From Aquibium pacificus (lineage in GTDB: Bacteria; Pseudomonadota; Alphaproteobacteria; Rhizobiales; Rhizobiaceae): a DNA stretch of 64,000 nt. Shown piece by piece: positions 16,785-25,326 of this stretch. The notes under the pieces are model-generated. The model searched no databases, had not been told where the DNA came from, and saw only the letters and a program-made list of their open reading frames with translations. Within the stretch, counting starts at the first letter, position 1. Every line of letters starts with the position of its first letter. The DNA lies in assembly GCF_040839445.1 (NCBI RefSeq), contig NZ_JBDPGJ010000002.1, positions 620,001 to 684,000 on the forward strand, in the 5' to 3' direction. The translations under genes and the position numbers were made by a program.

Positions 16785-17381
16785 ATGTCAGACTTCAGCG
16801 AACGCCTCGCCATCCGCGACCTTCTGGAAAACTGGGTCGTCTGGCGCGACGCGGGCGACTGGGAGCGATTCCGGACCGTCTGGCACGACGACGGGCGGAT
16901 GATGGCGACCTGGTTCCAGGGCACCGCCGACGAATTCATCGCAGTCAGCCGCAAGGGTTTTGAGAACGGCGTGCGGATCCTGCATTTCCTCGGCGGGACC
17001 TCCATCGACTTGGCCGGCGACCGCGCCATCGCGCAGACCAAGATGACCATCAGCCAGCGCGCCGAGGTGGAGAGCGTCGCCTGCGACGTCGTCTGCACCG
17101 GGCGCTTCTACGATTTCCTCGAGAAGCGTGACGGAAAATGGGGTGTGGTCCTGCGCCAGCCGATCTACGAGAAGGACCGCCTCGATCCGATCGATCCGGC
17201 CAGGATCCCGAAGCTCGATCGTGACGTGCTCGACGGCTTTCCGGAAGGCTACCGTCACCTCGCCTATCTCCAGACCGGCATCGGCTACACCGTCAAGCGC
17301 GACATGCCCGGCCTCACGGGTCCGGCAGTGACAGCGCTCTACGGGCGCGGCAAGGCATGGCTGGCCGGCGGCGCGCTTTGA
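16785..17381 (+). CDS. SnoaL-like (NTF2-fold) domain protein
   Basis: A 198-residue protein. The first 130 residues have the SnoaL_4/NTF2 pattern seen in ring-hydroxylating dioxygenase small subunits and scytalone-dehydratase-like enzymes: RLAIRDLLENWVVWRDAGDW followed by a Trp-His-rich strand. Candidate acid-base residues are His in VWHDDGRM and Asp in the first helix. It heads a plus-strand operon with an FAD dehydrogenase, a tautomerase and an IMPase-like gene. A dehydratase or isomerase role is an inference. A distant relative lies at 57510-58133. Confidence 0.8.
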   Translation: MSDFSERLAIRDLLENWVVWRDAGDWERFRTVWHDDGRMMATWFQGTADEFIAVSRKGFENGVRILHFLGGTSIDLAGDRAIAQTKMTISQRAEVESVACDVVCTGRFYDFLEKRDGKWGVVLRQPIYEKDRLDPIDPARIPKLDRDVLDGFPEGYRHLAYLQTGIGYTVKRDMPGLTGPAVTALYGRGKAWLAGGAL

Positions 17382-17413
17382 CACGCGGCGTGGGCAGCCT
17401 TGTGCGGGGCGGC

Positions 17414-19138
17414 ATGCTGACCGCTACGCCGCGGGCCCGCGACGGTCGCGATGCGGAGCGATTCGACATCGCCGTGCTCGGGGCAGGGGCGGCGGGGCTC
17501 GCCGCGGCGATCTTCGCCGCGCTCGACGGCCGCCGCGTCCTGGTCGTCGAGCGGACGCCGTTCGTCGGCGGCACCACGGCACTTTCCGCGGGCACGGTCT
17601 GGATTCCGGGAACGCATCTGGCCGTCGAGGCCGGGCTCGACGCCGATGTCGAGAGCGCCGCGCGCTATCTCGACGCCGCGGTCGGCAACCAGTCGTCCAG
17701 GGCGATGCGCGACGCGTTTCTCGTGCACGGGCCAAAGGCCGTGGCGACACTTGTCGACAGGACCGAAACCAAACTGCGCGTCCGTCCGGTGCATCCGGAC
17801 TATCTTTCCGAACTCGAAGGCGCGGTCGCCGGCGGCCGGGCGCTGGAGCCGCTGCCGTTCGACGGCAGTCTGCTCGGCGACGATTTCCGCCTGCTGCGGC
17901 CGCCGATTCCCGAATTCACCGTACTGGGCGGGATGATGGTCGACCGCGACGACGTCCGTCATCTGCAGGCAATCGGCAAGTCGGTCGAATCGACGCTGCA
18001 TGGCACGCGCCGGATCGGCCGCTACGTGTGGGATCGCCTGCGCCATCCGCGCGGCACGCGCCTGGTGATGGGCAATGCGCTGGTGGCACGGCTGCTCCAT
18101 TCGGCGCGCAAGCTCGGGGTGACCTTGCGCGTCGGAGTCGAGACGGTCGCCGTCGAGCCCCTGCCGGGGCAAGGCTGGATATTGGACCTGCGCCAGGACG
18201 GCGGGACAAGCCGCGTGACCGCCGCCTGCATCATCCTGGCCACGGGCGGCTTCAGCCGGCATCCGGGCATGCGCGAAAGGATGCTGCCGAAGCCCGTTCC
18301 GCAACACAGCCCATCCGCGCCCGGCCATACGGGCGCGCTGCACGACATGGCGATCGCGCTCGGCGCCTATCATGGCGAGAGCGCCGCCAATCCCTGCTAC
18401 TGGGCGCCGGTGTCGATCCGCACGCGCAGCGACGGCAGCGTCGCGACCTTTCCGCACTTCTTCCTCGACCGCGGCAAGCCCGGCATCTTCGCCGTCGGGC
18501 GCAACGGCCGCAGGTTCGTCAACGAGACGGTCTCCTACCACCAGTTCGCCGAAGCGATGTACGCCTCGAACCAGGATGGCGGGACCATTCCCGCCTATCT
18601 CGTCACCGATGCAAGGGGCCTGCGGACCTACGGGCTGGGCATGGTCCGCCCCGGCGGACGCGGCATCGCGCGCCAAGTCGCGGAAGGCTATCTGGTGGAA
18701 GGCGCCACGCTCGATGAACTCGCCGGCAAGCTCGGCATCGACGCCGCGGGCCTTACAGACACGGTCGCCCGCCTCAACCGCTATGCCGCCACCGGCGTGG
18801 ACGAGGATTTCGGCCGCGGCTCGACCTTTTACCAGCGCAACAACGGCGATGCGGCGCATGGTCCCAACCCGACGATCGGCCCGGTCGGCACCGCGCCCTT
18901 CTATGCGCTGAGGCTCTTTCCCGGCGACATCGGATCGGCCACCGGTCTGGTCACCAACGAGAACGCGCGGGTCCTGCGCCGCGACGGCACGCCGATCCAC
19001 GGGCTCTATGCCTGCGGCAACGACATGCAGTCGGTGATGGGCGGCGCCTATCCCGGTCCCGGGATCACGCTGGGGCCGGCGATCGCCTTCGCCTATGCGG
19101 CGGCGAATCATGCGGCTTCGATGATCGAGACAGCCTGA
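17414..19138 (+). CDS. FAD-dependent dehydrogenase (fumarate reductase/3-ketosteroid dehydrogenase-like)
   Basis: A 574-residue flavoprotein of the FAD_binding_2 family. The FAD motif is VLGAGAAGLAAAIFAALDG near residue 18, followed by VERTPFVGGTTALSAGTVWIPG; NDMQSVMGGAYPGPGITLGPA near the C-terminus closes the FAD site. Such proteins include 3-ketosteroid delta-1-dehydrogenase and urocanate reductase. The ATG at 17414 is preferred because it opens close to the FAD motif. An ATG at 17357 overlapping the previous gene is the alternative. The following tautomerase suggests desaturation of a cyclic ketone, which is an inference. Confidence 0.87.
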   Translation: MLTATPRARDGRDAERFDIAVLGAGAAGLAAAIFAALDGRRVLVVERTPFVGGTTALSAGTVWIPGTHLAVEAGLDADVESAARYLDAAVGNQSSRAMRDAFLVHGPKAVATLVDRTETKLRVRPVHPDYLSELEGAVAGGRALEPLPFDGSLLGDDFRLLRPPIPEFTVLGGMMVDRDDVRHLQAIGKSVESTLHGTRRIGRYVWDRLRHPRGTRLVMGNALVARLLHSARKLGVTLRVGVETVAVEPLPGQGWILDLRQDGGTSRVTAACIILATGGFSRHPGMRERMLPKPVPQHSPSAPGHTGALHDMAIALGAYHGESAANPCYWAPVSIRTRSDGSVATFPHFFLDRGKPGIFAVGRNGRRFVNETVSYHQFAEAMYASNQDGGTIPAYLVTDARGLRTYGLGMVRPGGRGIARQVAEGYLVEGATLDELAGKLGIDAAGLTDTVARLNRYAATGVDEDFGRGSTFYQRNNGDAAHGPNPTIGPVGTAPFYALRLFPGDIGSATGLVTNENARVLRRDGTPIHGLYACGNDMQSVMGGAYPGPGITLGPAIAFAYAAANHAASMIETA

Positions 19139-19150
19139 CGGACCCCGCTC

Positions 19151-19534
19151 TTGCCCCACATCACGATCGACTACAACGCCGGCATCGACCAGATGCTCGA
19201 CATCTCCGCCCTGACAGACGCGGTCCACGCCGCCGCGTGCGGCACCGGCGCGTTTCCGATCGGCGGCGTGCGCACGCTGTCGCGGCCGGCGCTCCACTCC
19301 CGCGTCGCCGACCGCGGTCCTAAGGGCGGGTTCGTGCAGATCACGGTGCGCATCGCGCCCGGCAGAAGCGACGCGCTGAAGACGGAGATCGTCGAGACGC
19401 TGTTCGCCGCGGCGAATGCCGCCATGTCGGAGCTTTTCGAAAGCCGGAGCGACGTCGCGCTGCAGCTCGAGGTCACAGAGTTCGATCCGCGGTTGACGCG
19501 CAGCCGCAATCCGATGATCAAGGCCGCCGGCTGA
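19151..19534 (+). CDS. tautomerase, 5-carboxymethyl-2-hydroxymuconate isomerase-like
   Basis: A 127-residue protein with a TTG start. After Met removal it exposes Pro1 (MPHITIDY), the catalytic base of the tautomerase superfamily, and its length and C-terminal strand match the CHMI (HpaF) group. GGFVQITVRIAPGR near residue 60 supports this. It would move a double bond in an unsaturated keto acid. It follows the FAD dehydrogenase by 12 bp. Confidence 0.82.
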   Translation: MPHITIDYNAGIDQMLDISALTDAVHAAACGTGAFPIGGVRTLSRPALHSRVADRGPKGGFVQITVRIAPGRSDALKTEIVETLFAAANAAMSELFESRSDVALQLEVTEFDPRLTRSRNPMIKAAG

Positions 19535-19589
19535 GCCGGTCGGGCTGCCGCTGGCGGCCGGCGTGACGCGCAACTTTCGGAGGCGGGAC

Positions 19590-20417
19590 TTGAGCCCATT
19601 CGGACGCGACGAACTGGCGGCGGTCGCCGGCCTGATGAGGCAGGCGAGCCTGGCGGAGATCCTGCCACGGTTCCATGCGGGCGACCGCGGCGACGTGCGG
19701 CAGAAGACCTCCCTGCTCGACCTCGTCACCGACACCGACCTCGCGGCCGAGCGGATGCTGACCGAGGGCCTGCAGCGGCTGTTCCCGGGCGTCCCTGTGA
19801 TCGGCGAGGAGGCGTGCAGCGCGGATCCGTCGCTGCTCGAAGGCCTCGACCGGATGCCCAGCTACTTCCTCGTCGATCCCATCGACGGCACCAAGAATTT
19901 TGCGTCGGGGTTGCCGCTTTTCGGCACCATGATCGCCTTTGTGGAGGACGATGCGGTGATGGCGGGGATCATCCTCGACCCGATCGGGGATGACTTCGTC
20001 ATGGCGCTGCGCGGAAAGGGCGCGTGGTTCCAGGCCAGGGACGCCAGTGAAACACGTCTGACCGTCGCCGAGGCACGGCCGGTCGCTGAGATGGTCGGCC
20101 TCGTCTCGTGGATGTTCCTGGCGGAGCCGCTGCGGTCGCGGGTGTCGGCGGGCATGACGGCCACACTCGGAGCGGCCGAATACCGCGCCGCGGCGCATCA
20201 CTACAGGCTGCTCGCCCGCAAGGCCTATGACTTCGCGTTGTGGGGCAAGCTGATGCCGTGGGACCATGCCGCCGGTTCGCTGATCCACGCCGAGGCCGGC
20301 GGTTACAATGCCCGTTTCGACGGATCAGCCTACCGCCCGTCGCTCACGGCCGGCGGACTGCTGGCCGCCCCCGACGAGGCAAGCTGGCGCGCGCTCCACG
20401 CGACGCTGCTTGCCTGA
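19590..20417 (+). CDS. inositol monophosphatase family protein
   Basis: A 275-residue sugar-phosphatase-like protein. The two metal-binding motifs are present: Glu in VIGEEACSADP near residue 70 and DPIDGTKNFASG near 92, with WDHAAGSLIHAEAGG near 225. The TTG at 19590 is preferred because GGAGG lies 6 bp upstream; GTG at 19563 is an alternative. Related proteins dephosphorylate inositol phosphate, histidinol phosphate or nucleotides. It ends the plus-strand operon and converges on the next gene at 13 bp. Confidence 0.87.
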   Translation: MSPFGRDELAAVAGLMRQASLAEILPRFHAGDRGDVRQKTSLLDLVTDTDLAAERMLTEGLQRLFPGVPVIGEEACSADPSLLEGLDRMPSYFLVDPIDGTKNFASGLPLFGTMIAFVEDDAVMAGIILDPIGDDFVMALRGKGAWFQARDASETRLTVAEARPVAEMVGLVSWMFLAEPLRSRVSAGMTATLGAAEYRAAAHHYRLLARKAYDFALWGKLMPWDHAAGSLIHAEAGGYNARFDGSAYRPSLTAGGLLAAPDEASWRALHATLLA

Positions 20418-20429
20418 CGTCGCGGAGAC

Positions 20430-21470
20430 CTAGGCTTCGATTGCCACCGGCGCGCCGATGGCCGCCGATCGCTTAACAGCCTCGACGACGCGAAGCGCCT
20501 GCAGACCGTCGCGGCCGGAGACGAGCGGCGCTTCCTCTCCGCGGACCACGGCGACGAACTGGCGGATCTGACGCCTGAGCGGATCCTCGAACCCGAACGG
20601 CAGCTGCGTCGCGTCGATGGGCTCCCACCAGCTTCGCTTGTCCCGGTTGCGCCACAGCCGCAGTCCCGGCAGTTCCAGCGAGCCGTGCGTTCCGCCGATG
20701 AGATAGCAGTGCTGGGTCGTCGGCGGATAGGACGGGTTTTCCCGCGCCGTCAGCTCCCAGCTCCACGGGGCGACGATGGCGTCGGACACGTTGATGGTGC
20801 CGAGCATGCCGCTGCGGAACTTCATGCTGACGACCGCGGTCTCCTCCACTGCATTGCCGCGCACGATGTTCGATTCCCAGGCATGGACCGATTCGATGGC
20901 GCCGCAGAGATAGTGCACCAGGTCGATGTCGTGGATCATGTTGAGATAGACCGGTCCGGCGCCCGGCATGCGCCGCCAGTCGGCTTCGAAATACTCGTCC
21001 GGCTTGCAGAACCAGGTGACGCCGCTGAACGAGACGAGATCGCCTATTGCGCCACTCTCCAACTCCGCCCTGGCGCGCTGGATGAGGGGGTTGTGGCGGC
21101 GATGGTGGCCCACCAGCACCGGCGTGCCATTGGCGTCGGCGGCGCTTATGATCGCGGCGGCGGCTTCGGAATCGGTCGCGATCGGCTTTTCGATCAGGAT
21201 CGGCAGCCCGGCCGCGATGCACTCGAGGCTGTTTTGCGCATGCAGTTGGTTGGGGGTGGCGATGATGACCGCGTCGGCGATCCCCCTCGCGATCAGATCG
21301 CCCAGCGCGGAAAAGTGCGGCACGCCAAGACCGGCCGCATAGTCACTGGCGCCGGGCGCGGGATCGACGATCGCCGCCAGCGCCGCGTCGGCGGTCTCGG
21401 CAATGACTTCCACGTGCCTGCGGCCGATCTGGCCGGCGCCGGCGACTGCTATCCTGATCTTCTGCCGCAT
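20430..21470 (-). CDS. Gfo/Idh/MocA family oxidoreductase
   Basis: A 346-residue NAD(P)-dependent dehydrogenase. The Rossmann motif AVAGAGQIGRRHVEVIAE opens the protein, the catalytic Lys is in ILIEKPIATDSEAA near residue 95, and the substrate-side His pair is in YLNMIHDIDLVHYL near 175. This family oxidises inositols, glucose or other cyclic polyols and sugars. It closes the minus-strand operon running from the 2-keto-4-pentenoate hydratase gene. Confidence 0.9.
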   Translation of the reverse strand: MRQKIRIAVAGAGQIGRRHVEVIAETADAALAAIVDPAPGASDYAAGLGVPHFSALGDLIARGIADAVIIATPNQLHAQNSLECIAAGLPILIEKPIATDSEAAAAIISAADANGTPVLVGHHRRHNPLIQRARAELESGAIGDLVSFSGVTWFCKPDEYFEADWRRMPGAGPVYLNMIHDIDLVHYLCGAIESVHAWESNIVRGNAVEETAVVSMKFRSGMLGTINVSDAIVAPWSWELTARENPSYPPTTQHCYLIGGTHGSLELPGLRLWRNRDKRSWWEPIDATQLPFGFEDPLRRQIRQFVAVVRGEEAPLVSGRDGLQALRVVEAVKRSAAIGAPVAIEA

Positions 21471-21482
21471 CGGTTCTGCCCT

Positions 21483-22346
21483 TCATGTCTCAAGGATCTG
21501 CGGCAGCGAAGCCCGCAGGGACTGGATCACGGATCCCGTTTCGGGGCGGACGCCGCGCCACCACCCGAACGCTTCGGCCGCCTGTTCCACCAGCATGCCG
21601 ACCCCGTCGACCGTGCGGCCGGCGCCGCTTTCGCGCGCGAAGGCCATGAACGGCGTCAGGCCCCTGCCGTAGACCAGTTCGTAGGCGAGCGTCCGGTCAT
21701 GGAACAGCCGCACCGGTATGGCGGGCAGTTCGCCGAAGAGGCTCGCCGAGGTGGCGTTCACCACCAGGTCGAAGGGCGCGCCTTCGATGTCGTCGAGCCC
21801 AGACGCGTCGAGGGCGCCATGGCGGGCGAAGGCCGACTGGAGCAGCCGGGCCTCGTCGGCGCTGCGATTGGCTACGGCAAGACGCGTCGGCCGCGCCTCG
21901 AGGAAAGGCAGGATCGCGCCTCGCACCGCGCCGCCGGCGCCGAGTAGCAGCACGCGGCGGCCGGCGATATCGTAGCCGAGGTTACGCTGTATGTCGTTGA
22001 CAAGGCCCGTCCCGTCAAAATTCTCGGCGATTATCCGGCCCGCCTCGAACTTCAGGCAGTTCGCCGCGCCGGCCGTCGCCGCGTAGGGGCGTTGCTCGTC
22101 GGCGATGGCAAGTGCCTGGAGCTTGAAGGGCGTGGTGACGTTGCAGCCCCTGCCTCCGCCGGCCAGAAAGGCGCGAACCGCGGGCGCAAACCCCTCCACC
22201 GGCGGCTCGACGGTGCCGTATTCGATGTTCTCGCCCGTCACCCGGGCAAAGCCCGCATGAATGCCGGGCGAGCGCGAATGCGCGATCGGACTGCCGAAGA
22301 CCGCGTACCGATCCGGCTCGCGGCCATGTGCTAGCTGGCTCGTCAT
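21483..22346 (-). CDS. aroE: shikimate dehydrogenase
   Basis: A 287-residue AroE-family enzyme with canonical residues: the shikimate-binding segment FGSPIAHSRSP near residue 18, catalytic Lys in NVTTPFKLQ near 70, Asp in ENFDGTGLVND near 109, and the nucleotide loop LLLGAGGAVRGA near 130. It interconverts 3-dehydroshikimate and shikimate, or quinate in catabolic forms. It overlaps the acyl-CoA dehydrogenase stop by 4 bp and is part of a degradative operon, so a catabolic role (QuiB-like) is more likely than biosynthesis. Confidence 0.88.
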   Translation of the reverse strand: MTSQLAHGREPDRYAVFGSPIAHSRSPGIHAGFARVTGENIEYGTVEPPVEGFAPAVRAFLAGGGRGCNVTTPFKLQALAIADEQRPYAATAGAANCLKFEAGRIIAENFDGTGLVNDIQRNLGYDIAGRRVLLLGAGGAVRGAILPFLEARPTRLAVANRSADEARLLQSAFARHGALDASGLDDIEGAPFDLVVNATSASLFGELPAIPVRLFHDRTLAYELVYGRGLTPFMAFARESGAGRTVDGVGMLVEQAAEAFGWWRGVRPETGSVIQSLRASLPQILET

Positions 22347-23518
22347 TGCGCGTACGGATCGAACGTCGCGGTCGATCCCTTCATCAGGCTGCGCGCGATC
22401 ACGGTGCGATGGATTTCCGAGGCGCCGTCGAAGATGCGGTAGATGCGGGCATCGCGGAAATAGCGCTCGATCGGCAGGTCCTTGCAGTAGCCCATGCCGC
22501 CGAAGATCTGCACCGCGCGGTCGGCGACCCGCCCGAGCGTTTCGGACGCCTGCACCTTGACCAGGGAGATGCGCTCGCGCGGATCGATGCCGCGGTCGAT
22601 CTCCATCGCGGTCTGCCACAGCGCGAGCCGGGCTGCGTTGATCTCGATGGCGCTGTCGGCGAGCATCTGTTGGACCATCTGGAACTCGCCGAGCGCCTTG
22701 GAGAACTGCCGTCGCTCGCGGGCATGGTCGAGCGTCAATCCCAGGATCCGCGTGGCCTTGCCGACCGAGCGGGCCCCCACCTGGGCGAGCCGGACGCGCC
22801 CGAGCACGGAGAGCGCGAGCTTGAGGCCTTCGCCTTCCGAGCCGAGGAGGTGCACATCCTCCAGTTCGACGTCGCTGAACGACAGTCCGACATGGCTCGT
22901 GCCGCGCAGACCCATCATCTTCTGGTCGCGGCCAATGGTGAAGCCGGTTAGCCCCTTGTCGACCAGGAATAGGGATATACCGCGATGGCCGGCGGCCGGA
23001 TCGGTGACGGCCGTGACCACGAAGAAGTCGGAGAAGAGGCCGTCGGAGATGAAGTGCTTGCCGCCGTTGAGGACCCAGCGGTCGCCCTTGCGCACCGCGC
23101 GCGTGCGGATCGCGGCCGCGTCGGAGCCGGCCTCCGGTTCGGTGAAGGCGATCGAGCAGGTCCGCTCGCCCGCCGCGCAGGGTTTCAGCCAACGGTCGAT
23201 CTGCGCGCCCCGGCATGAAAGCAGGACCTCGTAGACATTGCCGAAGGCCCGCCGCACCAGGATGTCGCTGGTGTGGCCGAACTGTTCCTCGACCAGCATG
23301 GTGTCTAGCGCCGAGAGGCCGCCGCCGCCGAATTCTTCCGGCACGTTCATGGCGTAGAGTCCGAGCGCCCTGGATTTCTCGAAGATGCGCTGCGCGTCGT
23401 CGCGCGCCAGCACGCCATTGGCCTCGACGATGCCTTCCAGCGGGTGAAGCTCGTTGGCGATGAAATTCCTCACCGTCGTGACGAGGAGTTTCTGCTCGTG
23501 GCTGAGTTCAAGATCCAT
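22343..23518 (-). CDS. acyl-CoA dehydrogenase
   Basis: A 391-residue flavoprotein. Family motifs are CSIAFTEPEAGSDAAAI near residue 125, GGKHFISDGLFSDFF near 152, GRVRLAQVGARSVG near 240 and the C-terminal FGGMGYCKDLPIERYFRDA. The catalytic-base region reads IFDGASEIHR, with Asp where medium-chain enzymes have Glu in YEGT. It would oxidise an acyl-CoA to the enoyl-CoA for the hydratase encoded 12 bp upstream in the operon. Confidence 0.92.
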   Translation of the reverse strand: MDLELSHEQKLLVTTVRNFIANELHPLEGIVEANGVLARDDAQRIFEKSRALGLYAMNVPEEFGGGGLSALDTMLVEEQFGHTSDILVRRAFGNVYEVLLSCRGAQIDRWLKPCAAGERTCSIAFTEPEAGSDAAAIRTRAVRKGDRWVLNGGKHFISDGLFSDFFVVTAVTDPAAGHRGISLFLVDKGLTGFTIGRDQKMMGLRGTSHVGLSFSDVELEDVHLLGSEGEGLKLALSVLGRVRLAQVGARSVGKATRILGLTLDHARERRQFSKALGEFQMVQQMLADSAIEINAARLALWQTAMEIDRGIDPRERISLVKVQASETLGRVADRAVQIFGGMGYCKDLPIERYFRDARIYRIFDGASEIHRTVIARSLMKGSTATFDPYAQ

Positions 23519-23530
23519 GCGTTCGCGTCC

Positions 23531-24325
23531 CTATCTGCCCTGCCACCGGGGCTTGCGTTTCTGAGAGAAGGCGAGGGGTCCCTCCAGCGCATCCTGCGAT
23601 CGGAGCATGGCGTGATAGGCGGGATAGTCGCCCCCGAACGCAGCCGCCAGGGTCGGCTGGTCCAGACCGGCGAGCATCATCTGCTTGGTCGCGCGCAGCG
23701 CCAGCGGCGCGCACAGGGACAGCGCCTCGACCAGCGCGTCGACGGCCTGCGTCAACGCGCCTGCCGGCACGACCTGGTTGACCAGGCCCTTGGCCTGGGC
23801 TTCCGCGGCCGGGAACAGCCGTCCGCTGAGCGCGATGTCCATCGCGTGTTTCATCGGGATCTGCCGGGCCAGCCGGTGCAGGCCGCCGCTGGCCGCCAAT
23901 CCCACCCGCGGCTCCGGCAGGCCGAAGCGCGCAGTCTCCACGGCGATGGCCAGGTCGCATGCCAGCACGATCTCAAGCCCGCCGCCGATGGCGTCGCCAT
24001 TGACCGCAGCGATCACCGGCTTACTCAAGCCGTAGCGCTCGGCGAGCCCGCCAAATCCCGATTCGGGGATGAAGGCATCGCCGGTCGCAGCGCGATATTT
24101 GAGATCCGAGCCGGTGCAGAAGGCCTTCTCGCCCGCGCCGGTGATGACGGCGCAGTGCAGGGCGTCGTCGGCCTCGAAGGCATCGAGCGCGCTCGACAGT
24201 TCGCGATGCGCCGGCGGATGCAGCGCGTTGCGCACCTCGGGCCGGTCGATCGTCAGGTAGAGCGCATGGCCGCGGACATCGGCGCGGATGAACTCGAATG
24301 CCGGGAATTCCGAGGAAGGGCTCAT
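23531..24325 (-). CDS. enoyl-CoA hydratase/isomerase family protein
   Basis: A 264-residue crotonase. The oxyanion-hole segments are FCTGSDLKYRA near residue 68 and NGDAIGGGLEIVLACDLA near 112. The two catalytic glutamates are present in GGGLEIVL and in FGLPEPRVGL (near 140), which supports hydratase activity. It lies between the 2-keto-4-pentenoate hydratase and the acyl-CoA dehydrogenase genes. Confidence 0.92.
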   Translation of the reverse strand: MSPSSEFPAFEFIRADVRGHALYLTIDRPEVRNALHPPAHRELSSALDAFEADDALHCAVITGAGEKAFCTGSDLKYRAATGDAFIPESGFGGLAERYGLSKPVIAAVNGDAIGGGLEIVLACDLAIAVETARFGLPEPRVGLAASGGLHRLARQIPMKHAMDIALSGRLFPAAEAQAKGLVNQVVPAGALTQAVDALVEALSLCAPLALRATKQMMLAGLDQPTLAAAFGGDYPAYHAMLRSQDALEGPLAFSQKRKPRWQGR

Positions 24326-24334
24326 CGACGCCTC

Positions 24335-25174
24335 TCAGCCGGCCGGCCGACCGTCCGCCTTGACCTGAGGCGAACCGGAGAAGTCGAGGGTGATGCGGCC
24401 AAGCGGGCCGAAATCGGCAACCGTCCGCGTGCCGCCGATCACGGCGACGGTCTCTGTCGCCGACCCGGTGGTGACGTAGGTTCCCGCCTCGAGCGGGATG
24501 CCGCGCGCCGAAAGGTGGTTCGCGACGTCGACGAGGGCGTCGAGCGGGCTGCAGCGGATGTCGGGCGGACTGTTTCGCGCGGGCTCGCCGCCATCTACCG
24601 ACAGGTTGATCGGGTGGCTGTGGAAATCGACCGCGTCCGGATCTGCGATCACGTCGCCGATGATCAGGCCGACGCCGTTGCCGTTGTCGGCGATCGCCGT
24701 CAGCGTGGTGAGGTCGGCCTGCGGCGTGTCGGTCCGGTAGCGGCTCCCGATCAATTCGATCGCGATGTGGGCGGTGACGCGCGGTGCGATCTCGGCCGCA
24801 GTCCATGACTGCCGGCGCACGGGAATCGGCTCGTCGATGCGATAGGCGAATTCCGGCTCGATGCGGGCGCCCTTGACCAGTTCTTCCGGAATGGCGTGGT
24901 CGGAGCCGACGAAGAAGCAGGTGGCGAAGGCGCGCCCCGGCACGATGTCGTCGTGGCCGTCGCGCCTGCGCATGCCGTCGCTGGTCGCGCCGGCCTTCCA
25001 TCCGATGACGGGCGCGCCGATGAGCGCGGCCATGCGATCCTGGACGAGATAGGCCTCCGAACGGTCCTTCGGGCGGTCCCGTGGGTCGGGAAGGGCAATC
25101 TTGGCCCCGGTGCGCCATGCCTCGGCGAGCGAGGCGGCAAACGCCTCGAGCGCGTCCTGTCTTTCGCGGGACAT
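24335..25174 (-). CDS. 2-keto-4-pentenoate hydratase family protein
   Basis: A 279-residue enzyme of the FAH-like hydratase family (MhpD/XylJ type). Features are VIGWKAGATSDGM near residue 52, RIEPEFAYRIDEPIP near 95 with the metal-binding Glu pair, HIAIELIGSRY near 122 and GSATETVAVIGG near the C-terminus. It hydrates 2-hydroxy-dienoates or decarboxylates oxalocrotonate-type acids in aromatic meta-cleavage. GGATGGAGG precedes the ATG. It is the first gene of the minus operon and is divergent from the LacI gene, with an operator-like palindrome between them. Confidence 0.88.
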   Translation of the reverse strand: MSRERQDALEAFAASLAEAWRTGAKIALPDPRDRPKDRSEAYLVQDRMAALIGAPVIGWKAGATSDGMRRRDGHDDIVPGRAFATCFFVGSDHAIPEELVKGARIEPEFAYRIDEPIPVRRQSWTAAEIAPRVTAHIAIELIGSRYRTDTPQADLTTLTAIADNGNGVGLIIGDVIADPDAVDFHSHPINLSVDGGEPARNSPPDIRCSPLDALVDVANHLSARGIPLEAGTYVTTGSATETVAVIGGTRTVADFGPLGRITLDFSGSPQVKADGRPAG

Positions 25175-25284
25175 TGATCCTCCATCCCTGTGATCGCCGC
25201 CACCGGCAGCCGGCGGGTTTTCCGCTCTTGAATGGCAGATGGTCTACATCCCCGATCCCCGCCTGTCACCGCGGCTTCCGCGTT

Positions 25285-25294
25285 GATGCATCTT
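25285..25294. promoter_or_regulatory. LacI-type operator-like site 1
   Basis: TGATGCATCT, one mismatch from the palindrome TGATGCATCA, in the intergenic region between the hydratase operon and the lacI-type gene. Confidence 0.6.
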
Positions 25295-25326
25295 GACAGA
25301 CACCGAAATGAGGAGAAATTGTCCTC

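Noticed and set aside
17339..19735. 798-residue minus-strand frame
   Set aside because: Runs antisense to the FAD dehydrogenase and tautomerase genes; Arg/Gly/Asp-rich low-complexity translation without any domain.
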